Shown piece after piece: positions 43,017-51,929 of a DNA stretch of 64,000 nt. Numbering within the stretch: position 1 is the stretch's first letter; the number at the start of each line of letters is the position of its first letter. Origin of the DNA: Bacillus sp. (in: firmicutes) (lineage in GTDB: Bacteria > Bacillota > Bacilli > Bacillales > JACDOC01); NCBI GenBank assembly GCA_017656295.1, contig JACDOC010000007.1:1-64000 (forward strand), given 5' to 3'. The notes under the pieces are model-generated. The model was not told the origin of the DNA. It worked only from the letters and a program-made list of their open reading frames with translations, and did no database searches. The position numbers and the translations under genes are program-made.

Positions 43017-44441
43017 TCATTCAGTTAGTTTAAAACTGATCAGTTTGATTTCAGTCATCTCTTCAATAGCGTATTTAATTCCTTCGCGCCCCATTCCGCT
43101 CATTTTCACTCCACCATATGGCATATGGTCGACACGGAAGGTTGGTATTTCATTAATCATGACTCCACCGACGTGTAATTCACGGGATGCGCGAAAGGCT
43201 TTATTTACATCATTTGTGTACACCCCTACCTGTAACCCATACGAGGAATCATTCACTGCCTCAATCACCTCATCGAAATAATCGAAACGATTAATATGCA
43301 CCACGGGGCCAAAAACTTCTTGACATGAAATTTTGTCAGATAATGAAGCATTTAATAAAACAGTTGGTTGCAACATACGATTGATTACTTTACCACCATA
43401 TTCGAGCCTCGCACCATGGTTAACAGCTTCTTGAATCCAATTTTGGATACGTTCGACCTCTTCTTCTGATATCAGCGCGGAAATATCGGTTTCATGATGG
43501 AGTGGATTTCCTAACGTAAGTTTTTTTGTTTCTTTGACAAATTGGTCAACAAAGGAATCATACAAGGATGAATGTACAAAAATGCGTTGGACAGAGATAC
43601 AAACTTGACCTTGGTACGTAAATGCCCCTGTGACAACGCGAGGAACTATGTTAGAAATATTTACCCCTTCATCGACAATGACAGCCGAATTGGAACCAAG
43701 TTCAAGGGTAACACGTTTTAATCCAGCATGTTCTCTTAACCATTTTCCTACTACAGGACTACCGGTAAATGTAATCATTTTCACCCGCTCGTCCTTAACA
43801 AACGCTTCCCCGGCAATTTTTCCGCTACCTGTAACGACATTTAAAACTCCTCTCGGAAGGCCGGCCTCATGGAAATAATGCGCAATTCGATACGCACTTA
43901 GAGGGGTTTGACTTGCCGGTTTTAACACGACGGTATTTCCTGAGGCAATCGCTGGTCCCACTTTGTGGGCAACTAAATTCATTGGAAAATTAAACGGAGT
44001 GATCGCCGCAACCACACCAAGTGGTTCTCGGACTGTAAAGGCAACGCGTCCTTCGCCGCCAGGAGCCGCATCTAGCGGAATCGTTTCCCCGTATATTCGT
44101 CTAGCCTCTTGTGCTGCAAACGTATACGTCATTATCGTTCGGTCGACTTCCGCCAAGGCAGTTTTTATTGGTTTTGCTGCTTCTTGGGCAATCAGACGAG
44201 CACATTCCTCGCGGTCTCTTTTTAAAAAAGCAACCACTTTTTCTAAAATTTCAGCCCGTTTAAAAGCTGGTATGGATTTAAATGTAGGAAACGCTTCATG
44301 TGCTGCTTGAATCGCTTCATGAAATTGTTCTTTTGATGCTCTCGCTACTTCACTTATCATTTCTTTAGAATATGGGGAGAATAGTGGTTCGGATATCTCA
44401 CCTTCCACGTGTTCTCCGTTAATCCATAACAACTGCTTCAT
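43017..44441 (-). CDS. NAD(P)-dependent aldehyde dehydrogenase
   Basis: A 474-residue aldehyde dehydrogenase. Cofactor segment PFNFPMNLVAHKVGPAIASG, catalytic glutamate in TLELGSNSAV and catalytic cysteine in FTYQGQVCISVQR. It resembles semialdehyde and lactaldehyde dehydrogenases. Placed between yodQ and yodP in the kam cluster, it could oxidise a semialdehyde from lysine breakdown, such as succinate semialdehyde; this is inference. B. subtilis lacks a copy at this place. AGGAGG ribosome site. Confidence 0.93.
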   Translation of the reverse strand: MKQLLWINGEHVEGEISEPLFSPYSKEMISEVARASKEQFHEAIQAAHEAFPTFKSIPAFKRAEILEKVVAFLKRDREECARLIAQEAAKPIKTALAEVDRTIMTYTFAAQEARRIYGETIPLDAAPGGEGRVAFTVREPLGVVAAITPFNFPMNLVAHKVGPAIASGNTVVLKPASQTPLSAYRIAHYFHEAGLPRGVLNVVTGSGKIAGEAFVKDERVKMITFTGSPVVGKWLREHAGLKRVTLELGSNSAVIVDEGVNISNIVPRVVTGAFTYQGQVCISVQRIFVHSSLYDSFVDQFVKETKKLTLGNPLHHETDISALISEEEVERIQNWIQEAVNHGARLEYGGKVINRMLQPTVLLNASLSDKISCQEVFGPVVHINRFDYFDEVIEAVNDSSYGLQVGVYTNDVNKAFRASRELHVGGVMINEIPTFRVDHMPYGGVKMSGMGREGIKYAIEEMTEIKLISFKLTE

Positions 44442-44576
44442 TTCGAAACCTCCTTAAGCGTAAACGAAGGGTGGATGTTTTCTATTACTCTTTTATCCTA
44501 TAAACGATTGGATAAAAACGTCAAACAATTCCTACTTTTTACTGAACTTTTCATTAATTCCTTCTTAATCATCTTT

Positions 44577-45845
44577 TCACTCTTCGAGACCACACCAATC
44601 GATCATTGTTAACGCAATAATTTCGGCCGCTTCAAACACTCGGTCGAGGACAATACTTTCATTGGCGTCGTGTGCTAACTCTGTCGTACCTGGGCCAAAA
44701 ACGACGACAGGAATGCCGCCACCTTTAGACAAAATGCCACCATCCGTTCCCCATGGAGAAGCTTCAATCATTGGCAAATAACCCATCACTTGTTGAAATG
44801 CTTTTTCCACAGTTTTCATGATGGGATGGTCGATCTCAATATCTCCTGGTTGCCAACGACCACCAAACCATTCTAATTTTAGAGCATGTTGGTTGAGCCA
44901 CTCATCTTGTTCCATCAGTTGTTTTAAACATTGCTCCATTTCTTGTTCTGCTTCGTGTAAAGTCTCATTAGGTGCCACTCCCATTCTTCCTTCAATAATA
45001 GCTACATCGGGCACAGATGAAGGCCATGTCCCACTTTGAATTTTACCTATATTAATCGGAATAGGAATGGGGATTCCATCATATAACGGGTCCGTGATTC
45101 GTTCGTTTCTTCTTTTTTCTAATTGTTGTAACCCTTGAATAATGTACATCGCTTTTTCAATCGCGTTTATACCTTCATATCTTGTTCCCCCATGGGCTGC
45201 CTTTCCTTTCACGGTTATTCGAAACCACATGGAACCTTGTTGTTTAGGGAATAGTTTCATATTAGTTGGCTCAGGAATAATGGCAGCATCCGCTGTATAT
45301 CCTCTCACTAAAGCGGATAAGGTGCCGGTTCCTCCACTTTCTTCTTCAATAACGCTTTGAAAAATCACATCTCCTTTTAAGCGAATATCGAGCGTTTTCA
45401 ACGCCTCAATCGCTAACAGAAGACTGACAGTTCCCCCTTTCATATCCGTAGAACCTCGTCCATACAGCTTTCCGTTTTGAATGTGTGCACCATAAGGGTC
45501 AAACATCCAATCGTTTTCATTTCCTTCAGGAACGACATCGATATGTCCATTTAAAATAATAGATTTTCCTCCACCTGTCCCTTTCCACAAGGCAACGACA
45601 TTAGGATTTCCTGAGAAGTCATGACGATCGCAACGGAAAAACGAATGGGAACGTACTTCATTGATATCTACTTCCCAAATATCTAGCGAAAGTCCTAATT
45701 CCCGACACTTTTCTATAATAATCGCTTGCGCCTTTCCTTCATTTCCTCGTGTACTATTTTCTTGTATGAGCCGTCGTAATAACCGAATCCCATCATCGCG
45801 ATGATGTTGAAGCCATTGGTGGATTTTTTGTTGAATGTCATTCAT
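44577..45845 (-). CDS. yodQ: M20 deacylase YodQ
   Basis: A 422-residue M20-family peptidase/deacetylase similar to ArgE/DapE. Zinc and catalytic motifs: LNGHIDVVPEG, YGRGSTDMKGG, VIEEESGGTGT, and EASPWGTDGG later. In the kam cluster the natural role would be removing an acetyl group added by YodP; that is inference from context. It overlaps the end of yodR by four bases, showing translational coupling. Confidence 0.92.
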   Translation of the reverse strand: MNDIQQKIHQWLQHHRDDGIRLLRRLIQENSTRGNEGKAQAIIIEKCRELGLSLDIWEVDINEVRSHSFFRCDRHDFSGNPNVVALWKGTGGGKSIILNGHIDVVPEGNENDWMFDPYGAHIQNGKLYGRGSTDMKGGTVSLLLAIEALKTLDIRLKGDVIFQSVIEEESGGTGTLSALVRGYTADAAIIPEPTNMKLFPKQQGSMWFRITVKGKAAHGGTRYEGINAIEKAMYIIQGLQQLEKRRNERITDPLYDGIPIPIPINIGKIQSGTWPSSVPDVAIIEGRMGVAPNETLHEAEQEMEQCLKQLMEQDEWLNQHALKLEWFGGRWQPGDIEIDHPIMKTVEKAFQQVMGYLPMIEASPWGTDGGILSKGGGIPVVVFGPGTTELAHDANESIVLDRVFEAAEIIALTMIDWCGLEE

Positions 45846-46528
45846 TGGCTCTCCCCCACTTCCCCTTCACCCAATTTTTTTAAAGAATGCGATATGACAA
45901 ATGGAGCATTTGTCGTTTCTTTCAATTCCTCTAACGTCACATCTGCATATATTTCAATCAGTTCCAACCCTTTTGATGTACATCGAAAAACCGCCTTCTC
46001 CGTAATAATCAGATCCACGCACTTCTTCGCCGTTAATGGCAACGTACAGTTGGGAACAATTTTCGATTGGCCGTCTTTACTCGTATGACTCATCACGACC
46101 ACAACTTTCTTAGCTTTAGCGGCTAGTTCAACCGCTCCTCCGATTCCTGGCACCCGCTTTCCTGGTACAATCCAATTTGCTAAATCACCCTTCTGACTTA
46201 CTTGTAACGCTCCAAGAACGGTAATGTCGATTTTCCCTTTTCGGATGATGCCAAAAGCAATACTTGAGTCAAAATAACTTCCACCAGGAAGTAACGTAAC
46301 TGGAAATCCAGCAGCATTACATAAATGGGCATCTTCCTCTCCTTTTATTGGGCTTGGCCCCATTCCTAAAATTCCGTTTTCAGCTTGAAATAAGATCCCT
46401 TCTGTACTCGGTAAATAATTCGGTATCAGGGACGGAATCCCAATCCCTAAATTGACAACCATACCTGGCTGAATTTCTTTTGCAGCCCTTTTCGCCATTC
46501 GATGTCGCGCTTCTATTCCCATGCCCAT
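45842..46528 (-). CDS. yodR: CoA transferase beta subunit YodR
   Basis: About 228 residues of the 3-oxoacid/acetoacetate CoA-transferase beta-subunit type. NLGIGIPSLIPNYLP and the catalytic glutamate region FQAENGILGMGP are seen, and DLANWIVPGKRVPGIGGAVEL completes the signature. With YodS it transfers CoA between a short acid and acyl-CoA. The start is the ATG at 46528, eight bases after AGGGGTG, which lies inside the end of yodS. Confidence 0.93.
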   Translation of the reverse strand: MGMGIEARHRMAKRAAKEIQPGMVVNLGIGIPSLIPNYLPSTEGILFQAENGILGMGPSPIKGEEDAHLCNAAGFPVTLLPGGSYFDSSIAFGIIRKGKIDITVLGALQVSQKGDLANWIVPGKRVPGIGGAVELAAKAKKVVVVMSHTSKDGQSKIVPNCTLPLTAKKCVDLIITEKAVFRCTSKGLELIEIYADVTLEELKETTNAPFVISHSLKKLGEGEVGESQ

Positions 46529-47211
46529 TTCCAATTCACCCCTTCCGATCGGATTATCATATCAACAAATACACCTGGCGTGACAATTTCTTCAGGTGAT
46601 AGCTCTCCGACCGGGACAATTTCCTCTGCTTCCACAATCGTATAGTGGCCTGCCATTGCAACTAGTGGGTTCGTATTTCGGGCCGTTTTGTCATAGACAA
46701 GGTTCCCTAATGGATCGGCCTTTTTGGCATAGACGATACTGACATCCGCTGTTAATGCTGGCTCAAATACATAGTCTTTTCCGTTAATTTGAACAAACGT
46801 TTTTCCTTTCGACAACCATTCGTTATCCAATCCGATATCTGTTAAAATTCCGATTAAACCGACTCCACCTGCCCGTATTCTTTCAGCCAATATCCCTTGC
46901 GGACTAAATTCTACTTCTAGCTTTCCTTCTGTCATTAACCTTCCTGCATTGGGATTGGAACCAATGTGTGACACGATAATTTTTTTTGCTCGCTCAGCTG
47001 TAATTAAGCGTCCAATACCTATGTTGGGAAACCCTGTATCGTTACCAATAAGTGTTAAGTCCTTTACTCCTTTTTCCCAAATAGAATGAATAAGCGTAGG
47101 CGGAGAACCTACTCCTCCAAACCCCCCGAACATAATCGACATCCCATCATAAAAATAAGTTAACGCTTCGTCAATTGAAGCTAGTTTATGATTTTTCTTT
47201 TCCTTCCCCAT
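46513..47211 (-). CDS. yodS: CoA transferase alpha subunit YodS
   Basis: A 232-residue CoA-transferase alpha subunit. FGGFGGVGSPPTLIHSI near the N terminus is the CoA-binding signature, followed by EFSPQGILAERIRAGGVG and the TARNTNPLVAMAG segment. It pairs with YodR. It overlaps the yodT end by 26 bases and the yodR start, so the whole yodT-S-R-Q block is translationally coupled. Confidence 0.94.
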   Translation of the reverse strand: MGKEKKNHKLASIDEALTYFYDGMSIMFGGFGGVGSPPTLIHSIWEKGVKDLTLIGNDTGFPNIGIGRLITAERAKKIIVSHIGSNPNAGRLMTEGKLEVEFSPQGILAERIRAGGVGLIGILTDIGLDNEWLSKGKTFVQINGKDYVFEPALTADVSIVYAKKADPLGNLVYDKTARNTNPLVAMAGHYTIVEAEEIVPVGELSPEEIVTPGVFVDMIIRSEGVNWKWAWE

Positions 47212-48559
47212 CGTTACCCACCTTTTTCGAAAGCTCTTTTTCTATATCAATAAATACATTTTCTAAACGCGTCATAAGTTCATCGATTTCTTTTTTCGTA
47301 ATCGTTAATGGCGGTGCCACCAATATGGCATCCCCGTGTTTTCCATCAAGTCCAGCAGAAGCAGGGTATAAAATAATTCCATTTTCAAACCCTTTCTCAA
47401 GGACCATGTTTGTAAAAAGGGCTTCCTGAGGAAATGGTGATTTTGTTGCCACATCTTGAACAAACTCAATTCCACAAAGCAACCCTTTCCCTCGTATATC
47501 ACCGATAAAGTTGTATTTTTGCTTTAATTGATGCAAGTTTTGAGTAAAGTAATCACTTTTTTCTTGTACCCCTTCGATGATTCGGTTTTTTTCTAAATAA
47601 CTTAATACACTTAATGCAGCCGCACATGATAATGGATTTCCACTATACGTATGACCACTCATGATCATTTTTGACCCTTTTAATATAGGCTCCATGACTT
47701 GATCAGTCATTAAAACAGCAGCTAATGGGGAATATCCAGCGCTCAAACCTTTTCCTAATGTAACAATGTCCGGTCGTATATTCCAATGATCACAAGCGAG
47801 CATGAAACCAGTCCGACCACATCCAGTCATCACTTCGTCAGCAATAAGGAGTATGTTATGTTTTCGACATATCTCTTGGATTCGCTCCAAGTATCCATCC
47901 GGAGGTGTAATGGCACCTCCTGAAGCTCCAATAACCGGTTCAAAGATAAAGGCAGCGATATGATCAGCACCTATACGGTTAATCATCGTTTCTAACTGAT
48001 TTGCACAATGAAGACGGCAGGAAGGATAGGTTTTATCAAAAGGACAGCGATAGCAGTAAGGAGGTTCAATCACAGGCCACGCTTCTAAAATGGCATCAAA
48101 ACGTTCTCTTCGGGTAGAGTGACCGGACATGGATAAGGCCCCTAACGTAATTCCGTGATAACTAATCCAGCGCGAAATGATTTTTCTTTTTTGGGGCAAC
48201 CCCTTTTCCTGCCAATATTGGACAGCAATTTTTAAGGCGGTTTCGGTCGATTCCGATCCACTGTTGACAAAAAAAACCCAAGGATAGATTTCATTTGTTA
48301 ATTCACATAGTTTAGATGCTAATATCTCTGCTGGTGCATTTGAAAATTGGGACCTGTAAACAAACGTTACTTTTTTTGCTTGTTCAGCCATTGCATGTAA
48401 TACTTCTTCAACACCATGACCAATATTGGCTGTTACTGCTCCAGAACAGGCATCTAAGTACTCATTACCGTTCATATCGTATAAGTAAACACCTTTTCCG
48501 TAGTCAATGACCGAGTACGTCCGGTCAATAATTGGTTTAATTAGTCGTGAACGTGGCAC
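47186..48559 (-). CDS. yodT: Class III aminotransferase YodT
   Basis: A 457-residue PLP aminotransferase of class III. The PLP lysine is in VTLGKGLSAGYSPLAAV, the aspartate in LLIADEVMTGCGRTG, and FVNSGSESTETALKIA binds phosphate. Substrates of this class are omega- and beta-amino acids; in this cluster acetyl-beta-lysine or 4-aminobutyrate are candidates. A GTG start follows GGAGGGGGG. First gene of the operon; in B. subtilis the operon is transcribed in the mother cell. Confidence 0.94.
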   Translation of the reverse strand: MPRSRLIKPIIDRTYSVIDYGKGVYLYDMNGNEYLDACSGAVTANIGHGVEEVLHAMAEQAKKVTFVYRSQFSNAPAEILASKLCELTNEIYPWVFFVNSGSESTETALKIAVQYWQEKGLPQKRKIISRWISYHGITLGALSMSGHSTRRERFDAILEAWPVIEPPYCYRCPFDKTYPSCRLHCANQLETMINRIGADHIAAFIFEPVIGASGGAITPPDGYLERIQEICRKHNILLIADEVMTGCGRTGFMLACDHWNIRPDIVTLGKGLSAGYSPLAAVLMTDQVMEPILKGSKMIMSGHTYSGNPLSCAAALSVLSYLEKNRIIEGVQEKSDYFTQNLHQLKQKYNFIGDIRGKGLLCGIEFVQDVATKSPFPQEALFTNMVLEKGFENGIILYPASAGLDGKHGDAILVAPPLTITKKEIDELMTRLENVFIDIEKELSKKVGNDGEGKEKS

Positions 48560-48562
48560 AAG

Positions 48563-48601
48563 CGCCCCCCTCCCCTTTCCTTCCTTTCCTTCCTTTCTTT
48601 C
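48563..48601. repeat. Purine/pyrimidine low-complexity tract before yodT
   Basis: On the minus strand the tract is GGAAGG and GGAAAGG repeats merging into GGGGAGGGGGG directly before the yodT start, so several Shine-Dalgarno-like sites lie side by side. Such tracts are prone to slippage. Confidence 0.8.
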
Positions 48602-48736
48602 TATATGTCTATGATTAATTGAAAGAAATCTTTCATTCGATGGACAAAACCTTAAATGAAATGATTACTGGTCCCTCTCTAAAACGACGATTCATTCTGA
48701 CATTTTTGTAAAAATCAACTAATTACTAGATAATTT

Positions 48737-48778
48737 TTGACAAAAAGTTTAAAATATTGATAAATATTTTAAACTTTT
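48737..48778 (+). promoter_or_regulatory. Promoter with perfect 16-bp dyad operator
   Basis: TTGACA at 48737-48742 is followed by the dyad: AAAAGTTTAAAATATT (48743-48758), loop GATA, and its exact complement (48763-48778). A -10-like ATAAAT at 48760-48765 lies inside the dyad with 17-base spacing. The symmetry and overlap of spacer and -10 suggest a repressor operator; an RNA hairpin in the leader is the alternative. Confidence 0.65.
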
Positions 48779-48805
48779 ATCAAGACACACAAAGGGGGGA
48801 ATACG

Positions 48806-50629
48806 ATGAGGCGGATTTACTTCAAAAAAATAACAAAACTAAAATTTCCTCGTATCCGTCTTCCAAAGTTTTCACTGAAGCGTCGTCAAAATTCACCTAA
48901 ATCGATCATCCCCGCTCCATCTACAAGCTATTTCTCAACGATTCGCGGGAAAGTGTTACTTTCATTTGGGATTCTTTCAGTCGTTTTATTTGGGCTAACG
49001 CTCACATCATATGTAAATATGAAAAAGCTAGAACGAGAGATTGATTACGTTGTCGAACATGACTTGACTGTACATAATGAGGTGCAAGAACTTTCCAAAG
49101 CTTTTGTCGATATTGAGACAGGGCAACACGGCTTCGTCATCACTGGCGATGATCAGTTTTTAACCCCTTACAACGAAGGGAAAGAAGTCGTTGAAGAAAA
49201 GATGAAAAGTTTGGAGAATTTGTTGAAAGGACAACCAGACCAACTTGAACGACTGGCAGCGATTCAAAAATTCTACCATTTTTGGATGGGATGGATTGAT
49301 AAAGTTATTGAAACACGACGCTATTATGAACGTGATGTAGCCTTTAGTATGGTAGAATCGTACCAAGGTAAAAATTATATGGACCAAATTCGAACCGAGA
49401 TTGAAGCGGTCATTGAACAAGAAAAATCTTTATCGAAACAGCGGATTGAAGCCCTACATCATCAAGTATCGATCGCTCAATTCGTCACGATTGCCTTATC
49501 AATTTTAGCTATTCTTTTATCGATTTTCTTTGGAATAACGTTATCAAAACGAATTAAAACAAATGTTGAAAAAATTAGTGAGTCTATCGTGGAAATTGCG
49601 AATGCTGGAGGAGATTTAACAAAACGCATTGAAGTACATACGAAAGATGAGTTGGCTCAGTTAGCCCAAGATACGAACTTATTAATTGAAGGAATTGGAA
49701 GTTTAGTTCGGGAAGTAACAAAACTTGCTGAAAACGTCTCTGCAAGTAGTCAAGAGCTGGTCGCATCAGCGGAAGAAACATCCAAAACCATTTTATCGAT
49801 TGCTGAAACAACTGGGGAAATTGCCTCCGGTAGTGAACAAACATCATTAAAAATGCACGAATCCCTTGAAAAGATGAATGCTTTAGAAGAATCCGCTCGC
49901 TTACTCGATGAAAATGCGAAAAGGGTAAAACAATCAGCAAATGATATGCGGCAAGCAGCACAAAATGGTGGAGATTCAGTAAAACAAGCGGCTCTCATTA
50001 TGATGAACATTGAGGAAACAATGGCTGATACGACAGCAACTGTAGAGTCACTTGGGGAACGGTCAAAAGAAATCACAAAAATTATTCAAACGATTACCAA
50101 TATTGCTGATCAAACGAATTTATTGGCACTGAATGCTGCCATTGAAGCAGCTCGTGCTGGAGATCATGGTAAAGGCTTTGCCGTTGTAGCCAATGAAATT
50201 AGAAAATTAGCCGAACAATCGCAACATGCAGCTAAAGAGGTTACTGCTATTATTCATTCAATTCAACAAGAAGTCGATACAATTGTAAAGCAAAATCAAC
50301 AAGGAGTTAAAGAAGTCATCTCCGGAGTAGAAATATCAAACAAAACGACAGAAAATCTTGATCACATTTTACATTATTCGAACCATACTTCATTGATTAT
50401 TGATGAAATGGTTAAACAAATTCAACAAACGATGGAATTAAGTCATGAAGTAGCTCGCTCCTTCGCCATAGTGAATGAAATTGCTGAAGCAACCGCGGTC
50501 AATACGGAAACAACCGCAGCTGCATCAGAAGAAGGTTCCGCCGCGATGGAACAAGTGACAGCTTCGGCTAACGAGCTCTCTAAACAAGCCGAACAACTCC
50601 GTGATCTCATTTCCAATTTTAAAATATAA
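48806..50629 (+). CDS. Methyl-accepting chemotaxis protein with CHASE3 domain
   Basis: A 607-residue chemoreceptor. After a basic N-terminal tail of about 45 residues come TM1 (about 48-70), an extracellular CHASE3 helical bundle (about 72-215, [17 protein letters not shown]), TM2 (about 224-246), a HAMP domain and the coiled-coil signalling domain with tip [18 protein letters not shown]. The ligand is not predictable. The long cationic tail before TM1 is unusual. RBS GGGGGG; its promoter overlaps a perfect dyad. Confidence 0.95.
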   Translation: MRRIYFKKITKLKFPRIRLPKFSLKRRQNSPKSIIPAPSTSYFSTIRGKVLLSFGILSVVLFGLTLTSYVNMKKLEREIDYVVEHDLTVHNEVQELSKAFVDIETGQHGFVITGDDQFLTPYNEGKEVVEEKMKSLENLLKGQPDQLERLAAIQKFYHFWMGWIDKVIETRRYYERDVAFSMVESYQGKNYMDQIRTEIEAVIEQEKSLSKQRIEALHHQVSIAQFVTIALSILAILLSIFFGITLSKRIKTNVEKISESIVEIANAGGDLTKRIEVHTKDELAQLAQDTNLLIEGIGSLVREVTKLAENVSASSQELVASAEETSKTILSIAETTGEIASGSEQTSLKMHESLEKMNALEESARLLDENAKRVKQSANDMRQAAQNGGDSVKQAALIMMNIEETMADTTATVESLGERSKEITKIIQTITNIADQTNLLALNAAIEAARAGDHGKGFAVVANEIRKLAEQSQHAAKEVTAIIHSIQQEVDTIVKQNQQGVKEVISGVEISNKTTENLDHILHYSNHTSLIIDEMVKQIQQTMELSHEVARSFAIVNEIAEATAVNTETTAAASEEGSAAMEQVTASANELSKQAEQLRDLISNFKI

Positions 50630-50865
50630 ATGAATAATGAGCTGAATAGGTAGAAATACCTTTCAGCTCTTTTTTAATATGAAGATTCGTTATTCAATAT
50701 CAATGATTTTTTCGTCATATCTTTAGATTGTAATAGGTTTTACAAAATGTAATCGGAACTTTTTGTCAATTATATCTATATTCTTATTATGTTATTTTAC
50801 TTACAGCCATTCACGACAATCACGTTGTGTTTATTCATCACCCATACCCTTTTTTCAACTGAAAA
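50630..50865. other. AT-rich non-coding gap after the chemoreceptor gene
   Basis: An imperfect AGCTGAA/TTTCAGCT hairpin with a T-run (about 50640-50677) ends the chemoreceptor transcript. Nothing else is recognised. Confidence 0.55.
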
Positions 50866-50898
50866 TGAAAAAGTGTCCTAACGTAATAGGACACTTTA
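50866..50898 (-). terminator. Terminator of the YjcZ-type gene
   Basis: AAAGTGTCCTA and TAGGACACTTT arms, followed by TTC-rich sequence on the minus strand. Confidence 0.85.
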
Positions 50899-50902
50899 TC
50901 TC

Positions 50903-51043
50903 TTACCTCGGGAAGTAGCAAACAGCACCAATAATGATGAGTAAAATGAACAATACAACAATTAACGCAAACGTATTTCCAACCCCACACGGATAACCAT
51001 ACCCACCATATCCATACCCGCAACAATCTTGACCGTAGTACAT
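50903..51043 (-). CDS. YjcZ-family sporulation peptide
   Basis: A 46-residue peptide beginning [20 protein letters not shown] and continuing into one membrane helix ([20 protein letters not shown]). Gly/Tyr-rich N terminus plus C-terminal membrane segment is the hallmark of the YjcZ/SscA-type spore peptides. It probably acts in spore assembly or is embedded in the spore membrane. An AGGAGTGAAAGGT ribosome region precedes the ATG at 51043. Confidence 0.9.
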   Translation of the reverse strand: MYYGQDCCGYGYGGYGYPCGVGNTFALIVVLFILLIIIGAVCYFPR

Positions 51044-51135
51044 ACCTTTCACTCCTCATATCTTTTTGTATTTTTTACTACGGTATGATAGTTGCCTTGT
51101 ATACGTTTGTGTGTTTGCCTACTTCCTCTGCTAAA

Positions 51136-51633
51136 TTATTTTACTTTTACTGTCATCAATTCTTGTTCTTTCGCATTTACCTCAGTGACATCTTTCTTCT
51201 CTAGCGACTCTACAACATCACCATTGGTAATAATCATTGGTGTAATGGTACTTTTCGCCTTTTCTTTTACTAAATCAAGGTCAAACGAAATTAATGGATC
51301 TCCTTGTTTTACTTTATCCCCTGTTTGTATATGTGCGGTAAAACCTTCACCATTCATCGATACGGTATCAATTCCAATATGAATTAACACTTCTAAACCG
51401 TTTTTTGTTTTGATCCCTATCGCATGTTTTGTTGGGAAAAGTTGAACAATTTCACCGTTAACAGGTGCATAAACAACTCCTTCGGTTGGATCCATCGCCA
51501 AACCGTCCCCCATCATTTTTTGGGAAAATACCGGATCTGGCACTTCTTCTAATGGAATAACTTTGCCCGTCATTGGGGCTACAAATGAAACCGTCTTATT
51601 TTTTTTAAATAAATTTTTAAACATTGTACTCAC
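51136..51633 (-). CDS. PTS glucose-type EIIA protein
   Basis: A 165-residue stand-alone EIIA of the glucose family (Crr-like). Both active-site histidines are present: His70 in PTKHAIGI and His85 in EVLIHIGIDTV, the second being phosphorylated by HPr. Length and layout fit B. subtilis YpqE, so it may supply phosphate to sugar-specific EIIBC partners lacking their own A domain. Monocistronic, with an AGGGTGAG ribosome site. Confidence 0.93.
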   Translation of the reverse strand: MSTMFKNLFKKNKTVSFVAPMTGKVIPLEEVPDPVFSQKMMGDGLAMDPTEGVVYAPVNGEIVQLFPTKHAIGIKTKNGLEVLIHIGIDTVSMNGEGFTAHIQTGDKVKQGDPLISFDLDLVKEKAKSTITPMIITNGDVVESLEKKDVTEVNAKEQELMTVKVK

Positions 51634-51754
51634 CCTCCGAACTACATACTAACCAAATAAAGGTTGTTTTGCAAGTTAGACATCCTTTGAATGAATGTTT
51701 ATACACGTTTCACACGCCATTTATAAATCCATTTTAGTATGGTCTAATTCACTT

Positions 51755-51784
51755 TTAGGTGGATACATCCTCCACTAATTTTTT
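51755..51784 (+). terminator. Orphan terminator-like hairpin upstream of rsmF
   Basis: TTAGGTGGA and TCCACTAA arms followed by TTTTTT on the plus strand, with no plus-strand gene before it. It could attenuate rsmF or be a relic. Confidence 0.35.
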
Positions 51785-51929
51785 CAATGGGTATGTATAT
51801 TTAATCAACAAGGATTTAGAAAAAAGGAAAGTATTCGGCTTATACATTTGGATAATGGGAAGGGAGGTTGCGTTTTTCCTTTTCCCCGTTCATAATGGTG
51901 AATGAATGTGGAAGAAAGGAGTTTGCCCT

